This document shows positions 16,716 to 23,964 of a DNA stretch of 34,097 bases, in pieces. Where the stretch lies: assembly GCA_030605795.1 (NCBI GenBank), contig JAUWHR010000048.1, positions 1-34,097 of the forward strand, in the 5' to 3' direction. The notes beneath the pieces were generated by a model, which was given only the letters and a program-made list of their open reading frames with translations, was not told the DNA's origin and did not search any database. Both the position numbers and the translations under genes were made by a program. Origin of the DNA: Anaerolineae bacterium. Its GTDB lineage: Bacteria; Chloroflexota; Anaerolineae; Anaerolineales; E44-bin32. Within the stretch, counting starts at the first letter, position 1; every line of letters starts with the position of its first letter.

Positions 16716-17346
16716 TAGTCTTTAATAGATTAATAATTAGTTTAGGCGCAGAGCCTGCATCAGGACAGTAAAGATCCGCCCCAATATCATCTGCCCACTC
16801 CTGAGTGGTGGGTGCTCCGCCAATCACTACTTTGTATTTACCCCGTAGCCCCAGCTCCTTTAGGATATCGATGATTTCCTTCTGGTGAGGCAGGGTGGTG
16901 GACATCAGCGAGGAGGCGCCGATGATGTCTGCTCCCATAGTCTCGGCTTCCTTGATGAAGTCTGTGGAATCTACATCCACTCCCAGGTCTTTAACCTCAA
17001 AGAAATTGCTTTCTAGCATCAATTTCACGATATTCTTCCCGATATCATGCAGGTCCCCTTTGACGGTGCCCAGAATCACCCTTCCTTTGGGCTGTCCGGC
17101 CCCTTTCCTCTTCAAGTGCGGGCTTAAGATCTGGACCACCTCAGACATTGCCTCACCTGACATCATCATTTCGGGCAAAAAGATTTCCAGACGGGAAAAT
17201 TTATCCCCGATCTTCCCCATCACCTTAATCAAAGATGAGATGATTTTCAGAGGATCGGTTCCTTCATCCATTAACTTTTGGGCTAGGAGTTTACTCTTTT
17301 TCTGATCCCCGGTTTCCACTGCTTGGCAAAGCTCTTCGACCGACAT
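16678..17346 (-). CDS. Corrinoid (cobalamin-binding) protein of the MtmC/MtbC/MttC family
   Basis: 222 residues, normal for the family. Residues 1-85 form the helical cap domain (MSGEAMSEVVQIL), and 86-222 the B12-binding Rossmann domain: GDLHDIGKN with the cobalt-ligand His100 (DxHxxG at 98-103), GASSLMSTT at 143-151 and GGAPTTQEWADDIGAD at 177-191. It accepts a methyl group from the partner methyltransferase, here presumably the mtmB-like product, and hands it to a methylcobamide:acceptor methyltransferase that is not in this window. GGGAG precedes the ATG at 17346. The last 13 codons and the stop are encoded by palindromic element A, so the native C-terminus may have been replaced. Confidence 0.9.
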   Translation of the reverse strand: MSVEELCQAVETGDQKKSKLLAQKLMDEGTDPLKIISSLIKVMGKIGDKFSRLEIFLPEMMMSGEAMSEVVQILSPHLKRKGAGQPKGRVILGTVKGDLHDIGKNIVKLMLESNFFEVKDLGVDVDSTDFIKEAETMGADIIGASSLMSTTLPHQKEIIDILKELGLRGKYKVVIGGAPTTQEWADDIGADLYCPDAGSAPKLIINLLKTTLKKASMEEMER

Positions 17347-17377
17347 TGGTGTCTCCCTTTCTCTTTATAAGATCTGA

Positions 17378-17488
17378 TCAATATTTTCGTCCAACATTCA
17401 GGACATCCTTTAGGGCCGCTCTATTGGTCTCTTCAGCCGCCAATGGTTCAATCGCAAGCGATTCCTTTTCGTCCAAATCTTTATCCAT
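17378..17488 (-). CDS. Possible 36-residue protein between iclR and the corrinoid gene
   Basis: An ATG at 17488, three bases after the iclR stop, opens a 36-codon frame ending at TGA 17378, 31 bases before the corrinoid-protein ATG. The peptide is highly charged (start MDKDLDEKESLA, end NVGRKY) and predicted helical. Its tight fit between two cotranscribed genes is the main support; the ribosome site is poor. It may be a genuine small protein, a leader for coupling, or a remnant of a lost gene. Confidence 0.35.
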   Translation of the reverse strand: MDKDLDEKESLAIEPLAAEETNRAALKDVLNVGRKY

Positions 17489-17491
17489 AGT

Positions 17492-18262
17492 TCATGCCGA
17501 TGTTTCCCACCCCATACTCCGTTCTGAAATCAAACGGGCGGTTTCGATAACCAATTGGCAGATCTCCTTTATCCGCTGCTTTCCCATCCTCTGCTTTGGA
17601 ACAGTAACACTTATGGCAGCCACAGTCTTTCCATTTCTATCTCGTATAGGGGCTGCCGCGCAGCGAATGCCGGGAAAAGTCTCCTCATTATCCAGGGCAA
17701 AACCCTGTCTTCTGACCCGTTCAAGTTCTTCTAGAAGCTTTGGTATTTCTGTGATGGTGTTAGTTGTCAGTTTCTTCAAAGGGCCTTCCCCAAGCAACTC
17801 CTTCAGTTCCCGCCGCGATAGGTCGGATAGAAGTATTTTGCCCATGGCTGAAGCATGAGCAGGATTTCTGCCTCCTACATGGGTGGCGACGGTGAGCACC
17901 TGGCCTTGTCCTTTTTTTTCAAGATAGACCATCTCGTTTCCATCAAGAATCGAAAGGTGTATGATTTCCCCCGTTTTTCGAGCGAGTTTTTCTAGATAGG
18001 GTCCGGCCTGGTTCCGTAGATCATAACGGCTCAATACTTTATTGGCTAAATTAAGTAATTCCAAACCGAGCCGGTATTTCTTCGTCAGCGGATCCTTTTC
18101 AATAAATCCTGAGGATTCCAAGGTGTTGAGGATCCTGAAAACAGAGCTTTTGTGCAAATCCATGCGTTTGCTAATTTCTGTCAAACTAAGCTCGGGTTGA
18201 TCAGTGGAAAAAATCTTCAGCAGTTCGAGGGCTTTCTTAACCGAAGAAATCATCTGTATCAA
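17492..18262 (-). CDS. IclR-family transcriptional regulator (complete)
   Basis: 256 residues, full length. The winged HTH occupies about residues 8-70, with LSLTEISKRMDLHKSSVFRI (recognition helix) and IEKDPLTKKYRLG (wing). The effector domain follows, with ASAMGKILLSDLSRREL near 135-152 and APIRDRNGKTVAAISVTVP near 207-225. By family knowledge it binds DNA as a dimer or tetramer and responds to a small metabolite. It is the first gene of the minus-strand unit with the 36-residue ORF, the corrinoid protein and the mtmB-like gene, so it likely controls this unit and itself. A TATAAT lies inside a dyad just upstream (18284-18300). The complete HTH contrasts with the truncated paralogue at 14.1 kb. 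Confidence 0.9.
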   Translation of the reverse strand: MIQMISSVKKALELLKIFSTDQPELSLTEISKRMDLHKSSVFRILNTLESSGFIEKDPLTKKYRLGLELLNLANKVLSRYDLRNQAGPYLEKLARKTGEIIHLSILDGNEMVYLEKKGQGQVLTVATHVGGRNPAHASAMGKILLSDLSRRELKELLGEGPLKKLTTNTITEIPKLLEELERVRRQGFALDNEETFPGIRCAAAPIRDRNGKTVAAISVTVPKQRMGKQRIKEICQLVIETARLISERSMGWETSA

Positions 18263-18283
18263 TTTCTCGTATTACGGAACATT

Positions 18284-18300
18284 GTTGCGTATTATACAAC
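18284..18300 (-). promoter_or_regulatory. Imperfect dyad with TATAAT upstream of iclR
   Basis: GTTGCGTATTATACAAC is an imperfect inverted repeat (GTTG/CAAC ends) containing TATAAT on the minus strand, about 28 bases upstream of the iclR start. The best -35 is weak. Position and symmetry fit a promoter overlapped by an autoregulatory IclR site. Confidence 0.35.
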
Positions 18301-18350
18301 GCTTGTTCATAAGGTAAAATCTGTATCGGTTGACATATCCATTTGATCGA

Positions 18351-18379
18351 TTGAAAAAACCATAAAACGAATCTATAAT
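18351..18379 (+). promoter_or_regulatory. Sigma-70-type promoter for the TetR gene
   Basis: TTGAAA (18351-18356), a 17-base spacer and a perfect TATAAT (18374-18379) read toward the TetR gene. The leader of about 170 bases contains the whole of palindromic element B, so its transcript would carry a 22-bp hairpin before the start codon. Confidence 0.65.
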
Positions 18380-18386
18380 GTGAGTG

Positions 18387-18501
18387 CACTGAAATAACTA
18401 CCCTCGAGGAGTGGAGAGGGGTATATGTGGGGGTGCGGGTTGCGCCCGCACCCCCACATATACCCCGGTCCTCTTCTTGCGGTTGATCTTTTTTTTCAGT
18501 G
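18387..18501. repeat. Palindromic element, copy B (115 bp)
   Basis: It begins CACTGAAA (18387-18394) and ends TTTCAGTG (18494-18501). The core is a perfect 22-bp stem at 18418-18439 and 18445-18466 with a 5-base TTGCG loop, rich in G/C at the tip. Reverse-complemented, its right flank (an A-run, then GATCAACCG) matches the left flank of copy C. It is therefore inverted relative to copies A and C. Confidence 0.75.
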
Positions 18502-18556
18502 GCGTCATAATATTAATTGAGATTAATGCTTTGTTCTCCTTAGAAGGGAATGCGTA

Positions 18557-19156
18557 ATGCCGGATTGGGAGCAGCGGCTGTTTTCAGCAGCCGCTGTCGA
18601 GCTTACCCTTCGTGGATTTGCTCATGCCGACGTGGATCAGATTGCTGAGAGCGCTGGCATTGGCAGGGATGCTTTCTTTGATCGCTTCCCGGACAAGCGC
18701 TCGCTCATGCTGGCGCTGATTGACGAGATCGCCAGCTTACATAGGAACAGCATTCTCGAGGAGCTTGAAGGGCTACAGAATCCAACCGAGCGTCTGGTGC
18801 AATTTATCACCACCAGCCTTTCCTTTGTTGAGCGATACCCGGCATATGCTCAAATCATCGTTATCGCTTTATTTAGCAATGATGATGAGATCAAGAATAG
18901 AGTATATGAGACTTATGAAAATGTATTTACCTTGATCATAGACGATTTCATGGACATCGGGATCATCAAAAGCAAATCACCTGCGCTGCTATCAGATTTA
19001 TCGACAATTCTACTGTCTTTTATTTTCACCGGTGGTTGCCCGCATATCCTTCTTGAGTATTCGAGCTGGTTGGATCCAAAGCGGGTTTCCATGTCTATCT
19101 TGGATGGTCTTCGAAGGCATTACCTCACATCAAACGGAAAGGGACGTTTCATTTAA
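18557..19156 (+). CDS. TetR/AcrR-family transcriptional regulator
   Basis: 199 residues, typical length. The N-terminal HTH covers about residues 8-52, with ELTLRGFAHADVDQIAESAG, then IGRDAFFDRFPDKRSLMLAL, the classical TetR layout. The C-terminal ligand domain is helical and not assignable. AAGGGA precedes the ATG. No plus-strand gene follows within 600 bases, so it does not control an adjacent cotranscribed target; the divergent iclR unit is the likeliest local target. A strong promoter and a long hairpin leader lie upstream. The ligand is unknown. Confidence 0.88.
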   Translation: MPDWEQRLFSAAAVELTLRGFAHADVDQIAESAGIGRDAFFDRFPDKRSLMLALIDEIASLHRNSILEELEGLQNPTERLVQFITTSLSFVERYPAYAQIIVIALFSNDDEIKNRVYETYENVFTLIIDDFMDIGIIKSKSPALLSDLSTILLSFIFTGGCPHILLEYSSWLDPKRVSMSILDGLRRHYLTSNGKGRFI

Positions 19157-19185
19157 GGTTAGCGCTTATCTAAAATACCTCGTAG

Positions 19186-19299
19186 CTACTCACCCTCCCG
19201 CAGGTTTAGATGTTATTTTGACTTAGAATCGCGTCTCGACCGGATATTCAAACCAATAAATGCTCTCAGTCGTAACCTGCGGGAGGGTATGTTGAGTAG
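19186..19299. repeat. Inverted repeat in a 614-base gene-free stretch
   Basis: Left arm 19186-19206 and right arm 19274-19299 match over 21 bases, with an extra four-base ACAT in the right arm. The shared core is ACCCTCCCGCAGGTT. The arms are separated by 67 bases. The gene-free stretch 19,157-19,770 otherwise holds the tRNA-Arg fragment at 19618 and the hairpin at 19735; I see no gene in it. The repeat could be the ends of a tiny non-autonomous element or a recombination site. Confidence 0.55.
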
Positions 19300-19617
19300 T
19301 CACAATTCCTCGGCTATTGCTTTTCCCCGCAAGAGATTTTCATATATTATGGTCTCGGGATTAAGTACAATTATCGATTAGCATGTGTATTGTGGTGTCC
19401 CAGGTGAAGGTGGAGTCCTTATAATAAATTCAGCCTTTTGGAATAGATCCATCAGCTTAATGTAGATGCGCGTTGCAACGGTGAGTAGCGCTGTTTATCG
19501 TAGAATAGTGTTGACTCGAAGTAAACCGGAAGTCGGATAGACAGAGAGAAGAGCTGTCCAACAGAATCGCTTCTAATGATAGTCCTTTGGTCGTGACTCG
19601 GCCCAAACCTCGGATGT

Positions 19618-19662
19618 ACTTCTAATCCAATGGTTGTGGGTTCGAATCCTACCAGGGGCACC
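19618..19662 (+). other. 3' half of tRNA-Arg(TCT): probable attachment-site remnant
   Basis: ACTTCTAATCCAATGG gives the 3' part of the anticodon arm with anticodon TCT. GTGGGTTCGAATCCTAC forms a complete T arm (five pairs, one G-T), and CAGGGGC plus A matches an acceptor 3' strand. The 5' partner GCCCCTG and a D arm are absent upstream, so this is not an intact tRNA. Integrative elements with tyrosine recombinases commonly duplicate the 3' half of a tRNA gene, so this probably marks one end of an inserted segment. A T-run follows. Confidence 0.7.
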
Positions 19663-19734
19663 TTTTATTTTCCCATACTCTATATACGGACATTGGGACG
19701 TCCCACCTGTTCGCCTAGGCATCAGCTATCCCTT

Positions 19735-19772
19735 CGACTTCGGAAGTCCCTCGGACTTCCGAAGTCGTTTTT
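19735..19772 (+). terminator. Strong intrinsic terminator reading toward uvrB
   Basis: A perfect 15-bp stem (19735-19749 and 19753-19767, loop CTC) is followed by TTTTT on the plus strand. The T-run overlaps the uvrB stop codon, which is read from the other strand. It should stop plus-strand transcripts from the TetR/tRNA side. For uvrB transcripts the hairpin lacks a T-run but may still help. Confidence 0.7.
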
Positions 19773-21807
19773 AACCCTCACCGGCAAGCGCTCGGGCGCG
19801 TTGCCAAGGTGGGAGATCCTTCTTTTCCACCAGGACTTCACGGAGCTCAAAGATCTGGTCCCTCAAAGCAGCTGCCTTCTCGAACTCGAGCGCCTCGGCG
19901 GCGGCTTTCATTTGGCGCTCTAGTTCTTTAATCAGCCGCGATAACTCATCCAAGGGCATCTGCGCCGGGGTGAAGGCTTTATACTCGGCGGGGTGCTCGG
20001 CGATAGCGCGCGCTGCCAACTGGTCGGTCAGGTCGCGAACCTCTTTGATGATGCTCGCCGGTTCGATGTTGTGGGTTTGGTTGTACGCAATTTGCTTTGC
20101 CCGGCGACGTTCCGTTTCGTCGATTGCACGGTGCATCGAGTCGGTTATCCTATCGGCGTACATGATCACCCTGCCGTGCAAGTGGCGGGAGGCGCGCCCG
20201 ATGGTCTGGATCAGAGCTGTGTCGGAGCGTAAGAAACCCCCCTTGTCGGCGTCGAGAATCGCCACCAGAGAGACCTCCGGTAAGTCGAGGCCCTCCCGGA
20301 GCAAGTTGATGCCAACGACCACATCAAACACACCCAATCGTAGATCGCGCAGTATGCCGACCCGGTCGAGGGTATCAATCTCCGAGTGCAGGTAGTGAAC
20401 CTTGATATTCAACTCAAGCAAGTAATCCGATAGGTCTTCCGCCATGCGCTTGGTGAGGGTGGTGACCAGGACCCGTTCACCGACGTCCACTCGACGGCGG
20501 ATTTCAATTATCAGGTCATCAATCTGGCCTTCTACTGGTCGAACCTCGACCTCGGGGTCCACCAGCCCAGTTGGCCGGATGATTTGTTCAACCACCTGGG
20601 AAGCAACGCCGAGTTCATATGGTCCTGGAGTGGCCGAGGTGTAGATTACCTGACCGGTACGGGCCTCGAACTCGTCGAATGAGAGGGGACGATTATCGAG
20701 CGCGGATGGCAAGCGAAAGCCATATTCGACAAGAGTTTCTTTGCGTGAGCGGTCGCCGGCGTGCATGCCCCGTACCTGGGGGATGGTCATATGGCCCTCA
20801 TCGACCACCAACAGGAAGTTGGGAGGGAAATAATCGATAAGAGTCCAGGGCGGCGAGCCGGCCGGTCGTTGGTCCAGGTGGCGAGAGTAGTTCTCGATCC
20901 CCGAGCAGTAGCCGATCTCATGCATCATTTCCAGGTCATAGCGTGTCCGCTGCTCGAGTCGTTGAGCTTCCAACAACTTACCCTGTGCTTTGAGGATCTC
21001 TAACCGCTGGTTGAGTTCGGCTTCGATATCCACCAGAGCAGTAGTCATCTTCTCCTCATCGGTGATGAAATGCTTGGCGGGATATATACTTATCTGCTGT
21101 CGATCGACCAACAATTCGCCGGTAAGCGGGTCGAACTCGACGATACGCTCAACTTGGTCATCGAAGAAGCTGACCCTAAGTCCGTGCTCGTCGTATGCAG
21201 GCAGAACTTCGAGCGTATCGCCCCGGACGCGAAACACACCTGGCTTCAATTCGAAATCGTTGCGTTCGTAGTGGCTCTCAACCAGTTGGCGCAGCACAGC
21301 GTGCCGGCGGTAGAGACCACCGACTTCAAGATCGATCACCACCCGGCCGTACGCTTCCGGGTTGCCTATACCGTAGATGCAGGAGACTGACGCCACAACG
21401 ATCACATCCCGTCGGGCAAGCACGGAAGCAGTAGTCGAGAGACGCAATCGTTCGATCTCCTGGTTGATTTCGGTCTCCTTCTCGATGTACAGGTCGTGTC
21501 GGGGGACATAAGCTTCCGGCTGGTAGTAGTCATAGTAGGACACGAAGAATTCAACCGCGTTTTCCGGGAAGAAGCCCTTGAACTCAGCATAGAGTTGCGC
21601 GGCGAGCGTCTTGTTGTGGGACAAGACCAGAGTGGGGCGCTGGATACGGTCGATAACCGAGGCGATGGTGAAGGTCTTCCCGGTGCCAGTGGCGCCGAGG
21701 AGAACCTGATGTTTGTCATCGCTCCTTAAGCCGGCGATCAGTTGCTCGATCGCTTCAGGTTGATCGCCGGTAGGTACGAAGGGTGCATGCAGGCGAAATT
21801 CAGCCAT
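19771..21807 (-). CDS. uvrB: Excinuclease ABC subunit B (UvrB)
   Basis: 678 residues, normal length. Walker A GATGTGKT at 38-45, the DNA-clamping beta-hairpin region [12 protein letters not shown] at 91-102, [20 protein letters not shown] and the C-terminal UVR helical motif (about 630-665, [15 protein letters not shown]) that binds UvrC are all present. The helicase motif II reads VVDEGH rather than the common DESH, a mild change. UvrB receives damaged DNA from UvrA2 and verifies the lesion with UvrC in nucleotide excision repair. It stands alone, with the PHP gene about 200 bases upstream on the same strand. It marks the start of core chromosome to the right of the tRNA fragment. Confidence 0.97.
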   Translation of the reverse strand: MAEFRLHAPFVPTGDQPEAIEQLIAGLRSDDKHQVLLGATGTGKTFTIASVIDRIQRPTLVLSHNKTLAAQLYAEFKGFFPENAVEFFVSYYDYYQPEAYVPRHDLYIEKETEINQEIERLRLSTTASVLARRDVIVVASVSCIYGIGNPEAYGRVVIDLEVGGLYRRHAVLRQLVESHYERNDFELKPGVFRVRGDTLEVLPAYDEHGLRVSFFDDQVERIVEFDPLTGELLVDRQQISIYPAKHFITDEEKMTTALVDIEAELNQRLEILKAQGKLLEAQRLEQRTRYDLEMMHEIGYCSGIENYSRHLDQRPAGSPPWTLIDYFPPNFLLVVDEGHMTIPQVRGMHAGDRSRKETLVEYGFRLPSALDNRPLSFDEFEARTGQVIYTSATPGPYELGVASQVVEQIIRPTGLVDPEVEVRPVEGQIDDLIIEIRRRVDVGERVLVTTLTKRMAEDLSDYLLELNIKVHYLHSEIDTLDRVGILRDLRLGVFDVVVGINLLREGLDLPEVSLVAILDADKGGFLRSDTALIQTIGRASRHLHGRVIMYADRITDSMHRAIDETERRRAKQIAYNQTHNIEPASIIKEVRDLTDQLAARAIAEHPAEYKAFTPAQMPLDELSRLIKELERQMKAAAEALEFEKAAALRDQIFELREVLVEKKDLPPWQRARALAGEG

Positions 21808-22004
21808 CAGGTCACCGTATGAGAATCGAACAAATGGGCTGATATTGTATCACGGAATGGTATTAGTTCAGGCAGTGCGTACTAGGGCATCCCGGTTATT
21901 CTCACCAGGGATATTGGTTAATGCCTTTCTTAGCGGTTAGTCTTCTTAGATGATTGAAATTACGATCTAAATATTATGAGTAAGCAGGATGTAGTAAAAG
22001 GAAA

Positions 22005-23072
22005 TTAATCGGTCACGAAGATCGGGTTACTGAAGATCCAACCACGCTTTTTGCCTTTAAAGTACAGATAGGCCTCTACTCGGTAAGTACCATGCTCAGT
22101 AACAGTGCAAACCGCGGCCTCACTGTCCTCCCATGTACGGATTTGCTCCCCATCTCGCAAGAGCCGAATTTCAGCCCGACTCGGCAGTTTCACCTGGAGT
22201 GTAACTCCATAACGGGCGCTGATACTTTCCCCCATGATCACCCGGTCCCCATCACCCTGAGCACTGAAGCGAAAGCCGCGTGTCGGGGCCGGTAGGTCGT
22301 AGCCGACAAAGCACCGGCCGCGCCTTAAGCTGTGGAACAATCGTCGGCGGTCGTTTTCCACGTTCCCGGTCAACGGCTCACTGGTTAAGATATGTGTATT
22401 GACCGCCCTGAAAAGCCACTCGTACGGGAGGATGATACGATTCAACAAGCCCTTGCGGATGGGTGTGGCATGAGCGTCAGCGCCGCCGATCGCTACCACT
22501 CGTTCTCCGGATGCCAGTATTCGATCCCAGCGCTTAAGAACCTCCGGGAACGGTCCTTCGGCGCTGAGAGTGGGATTGTAAGCATAGAAGATTGCCGCGG
22601 GAATGGATTTGATGTGGGACTTCATCTCGGACATGAAGTTCCAAATTTCTATACCAGTGTAATCATGTACTTCCCAATCCACCCATGAAAGGTCCAGTTC
22701 GCTGATAATGGGAGCAGCCGGATCGAATGGGTGAGCTAAGAAAGACAGGCCTCCCACCTTATTTACCGTATCGATCAAGCGTTGGGGTTCAGGGGCTAAA
22801 GGGGCTAGTTCCTGGTGGGTTTCATAAGTAAGCAGGTGATTTTTTTGGGGCTGGCGGGTTTGATCGTGGATCTCCTCACCGGTAAGGAGCAGCACTCGTT
22901 TATCTCCTGAGTACCGGTACCCATCCAAGCCGTCCACCCAGATGTTATGGTCGGTAACGACGACGAAATCAAGACCGGCGTTAATGGCGGCAAGAGCGAT
23001 TTGGTCGTGACTTCCGAAACCGTCGGAATAGGGTGAATGGACGTGTAGATTGCCGGCGTATTCGTAGATCAA
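22005..23072 (-). CDS. PHP-domain metal-dependent phosphoesterase-like protein
   Basis: 355 residues. The N-terminal PHP fold has NLHVHSPYSDG (His10, His12, Asp17), VTDHN (Asp41, His42), GEEIH near 64-68, LAHPFDP (His113) and GGADAHA (Asp198, His200), so the trinuclear metal site is complete. The last 90 or so residues form a beta-rich domain that may bind substrate. The family hydrolyses phosphoesters; the substrate here is unknown. The start is TTG at 23072 with AAGGGG upstream. It lies 36 bases after a small gene on the same strand and is probably cotranscribed with it. No signal peptide is visible. Confidence 0.85.
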   Translation of the reverse strand: MIYEYAGNLHVHSPYSDGFGSHDQIALAAINAGLDFVVVTDHNIWVDGLDGYRYSGDKRVLLLTGEEIHDQTRQPQKNHLLTYETHQELAPLAPEPQRLIDTVNKVGGLSFLAHPFDPAAPIISELDLSWVDWEVHDYTGIEIWNFMSEMKSHIKSIPAAIFYAYNPTLSAEGPFPEVLKRWDRILASGERVVAIGGADAHATPIRKGLLNRIILPYEWLFRAVNTHILTSEPLTGNVENDRRRLFHSLRRGRCFVGYDLPAPTRGFRFSAQGDGDRVIMGESISARYGVTLQVKLPSRAEIRLLRDGEQIRTWEDSEAAVCTVTEHGTYRVEAYLYFKGKKRGWIFSNPIFVTD

Positions 23073-23108
23073 TTAAATTCCCCTTGGGAAATAACCGGCG
23101 GTGATGGT

Positions 23109-23492
23109 TCAGATGTTTCGAGTTGCTGTTTCGCTTCGGCGATTGCGTCCTGCGTCGCTAGGGGTGATCAGATGTGCTCCTGTTTGGGCACAAACGCCAA
23201 TGAGCTGCTGTCGTTGGGCAGATGAGAGTGGCGCCAGGTGGGTGACGACCATTTGCACGCGCTTATCAAGCAGACCATCGAGCATTTGCTGCCACGCTGA
23301 ACCTGCAGGGTGTTTGTCGACGAGTAGAGTCAGTTTGTTTTCGTCGAACGGTCCGATCAACCCCTCCAACTCCCGCTTGAAATCGTTATCGAATTCCAGC
23401 CAGCGAAATGCTGGTCCAATCTCTGGCATATCAAGCGGGTGCTGTTCGATGAGATATACAACGATGGGCTGTAGTGATGTCGATTCTGTCAA
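23109..23492 (-). CDS. Small conserved-looking protein of unknown function
   Basis: 127 residues, starting at TTG 23492 with AAGGGG eight bases upstream. It looks like an alpha/beta single domain: a hydrophobic strand PIVVYLIEQH at about 9-18, another LTLLVD near 55-60, then RVQMVVTHLA and GAHLIT strands, with helices between. The tail is basic. I do not recognise the family; the fold resembles a small Rossmann-like or resolvase-N-like domain, but no catalytic residue can be named. It sits 36 bases upstream of the PHP gene, suggesting a functional link. Confidence 0.6.
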   Translation of the reverse strand: MTESTSLQPIVVYLIEQHPLDMPEIGPAFRWLEFDNDFKRELEGLIGPFDENKLTLLVDKHPAGSAWQQMLDGLLDKRVQMVVTHLAPLSSAQRQQLIGVCAQTGAHLITPSDAGRNRRSETATRNI

Positions 23493-23745
23493 TCGAGATC
23501 CCCTTTTGTTTAGCAGTTATCTTAGACAAAAGCATAACATAACGTGAAGTTAGGGGCAATGAACCCGAAGTAGTATAGTCGTCCCCTTATTAAGCAACTT
23601 CAATACGATCTTGGTGTCCAATTCTATTGGACATCCGAATATTTTATCTGGTATTCTCAGGAGCTCATCCGCTGGTCCTCCCCCAAGTCCAAAAAAAAGC
23701 TCCTTTACGTTTGCATAAAGATATTTCTTCTTATTCAAGCGTCGG

Positions 23746-23830
23746 TTAAAAAAAAGATCAACCGTCAGCAGGATAAGGGAATATGTGGAGTGTGGGCTTT
23801 ATTCCCATCCAACATGTGCCGTTCCCATTC
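23746..23830. repeat. Palindromic element, copy C (decayed)
   Basis: An A-run followed by GATCAACCGTCAGCAGGA and GGGAATATGTGG matches copies A and B, and CCGTTCC on the right matches copy A. The hairpin is imperfect (GTGTGGG against CCCATCC with several mismatches) and the CACTGAAA ends are lost, so it is an old copy. The rest of 23,493-23,964 shows no convincing gene; a 62-codon AT-rich frame at 23550-23738 was not accepted. Confidence 0.6.
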
Positions 23831-23899
23831 GTGCGAGTGAGTGTTCCTTGTGCAGGCTAGTTGCGAATATCGTGCTTAGCCGCTGGGTCCTACTACTTA

Positions 23900-23929
23900 T
23901 GGAAAGTATTTCGTCGTGGATGGTATAAT
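23900..23929 (+). promoter_or_regulatory. Promoter for the xer-like/punA unit
   Basis: TATAAT at 23924-23929 is preceded by TG one base upstream (extended -10), with TGGAAA at 23900-23905 and an 18-base spacer. It lies 36 bases before the xer-like ATG and is the best sigma-70-type promoter in this gap. Confidence 0.6.
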
Positions 23930-23964
23930 GATCTGCGCGGTGAGTTTTTGGTCAAGGGACCCTG

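Noticed and set aside
19567..19600. CTTCTAAT...TTGGTCGTG resembling a second tRNA-Arg fragment 50 bases upstream
   Set aside because: Similarity beyond CTTCTAAT needs gaps and no T arm forms; probably chance.
19452..19661. Minus-strand frame beginning MPLVGFEPTTIGLEV
   Set aside because: This is the well-known spurious translation of the antisense of a tRNA-Arg 3' half, not a protein.
19588..19662. A complete tRNA-Arg gene ending at 19662
   Set aside because: No 5' acceptor strand complementary to CAGGGGC and no D arm are present.
23550..23738. 62-codon minus-strand frame starting at TTG next to element C
   Set aside because: It has no convincing ribosome site, is AT-rich, and resembles no family; coding could not be supported.
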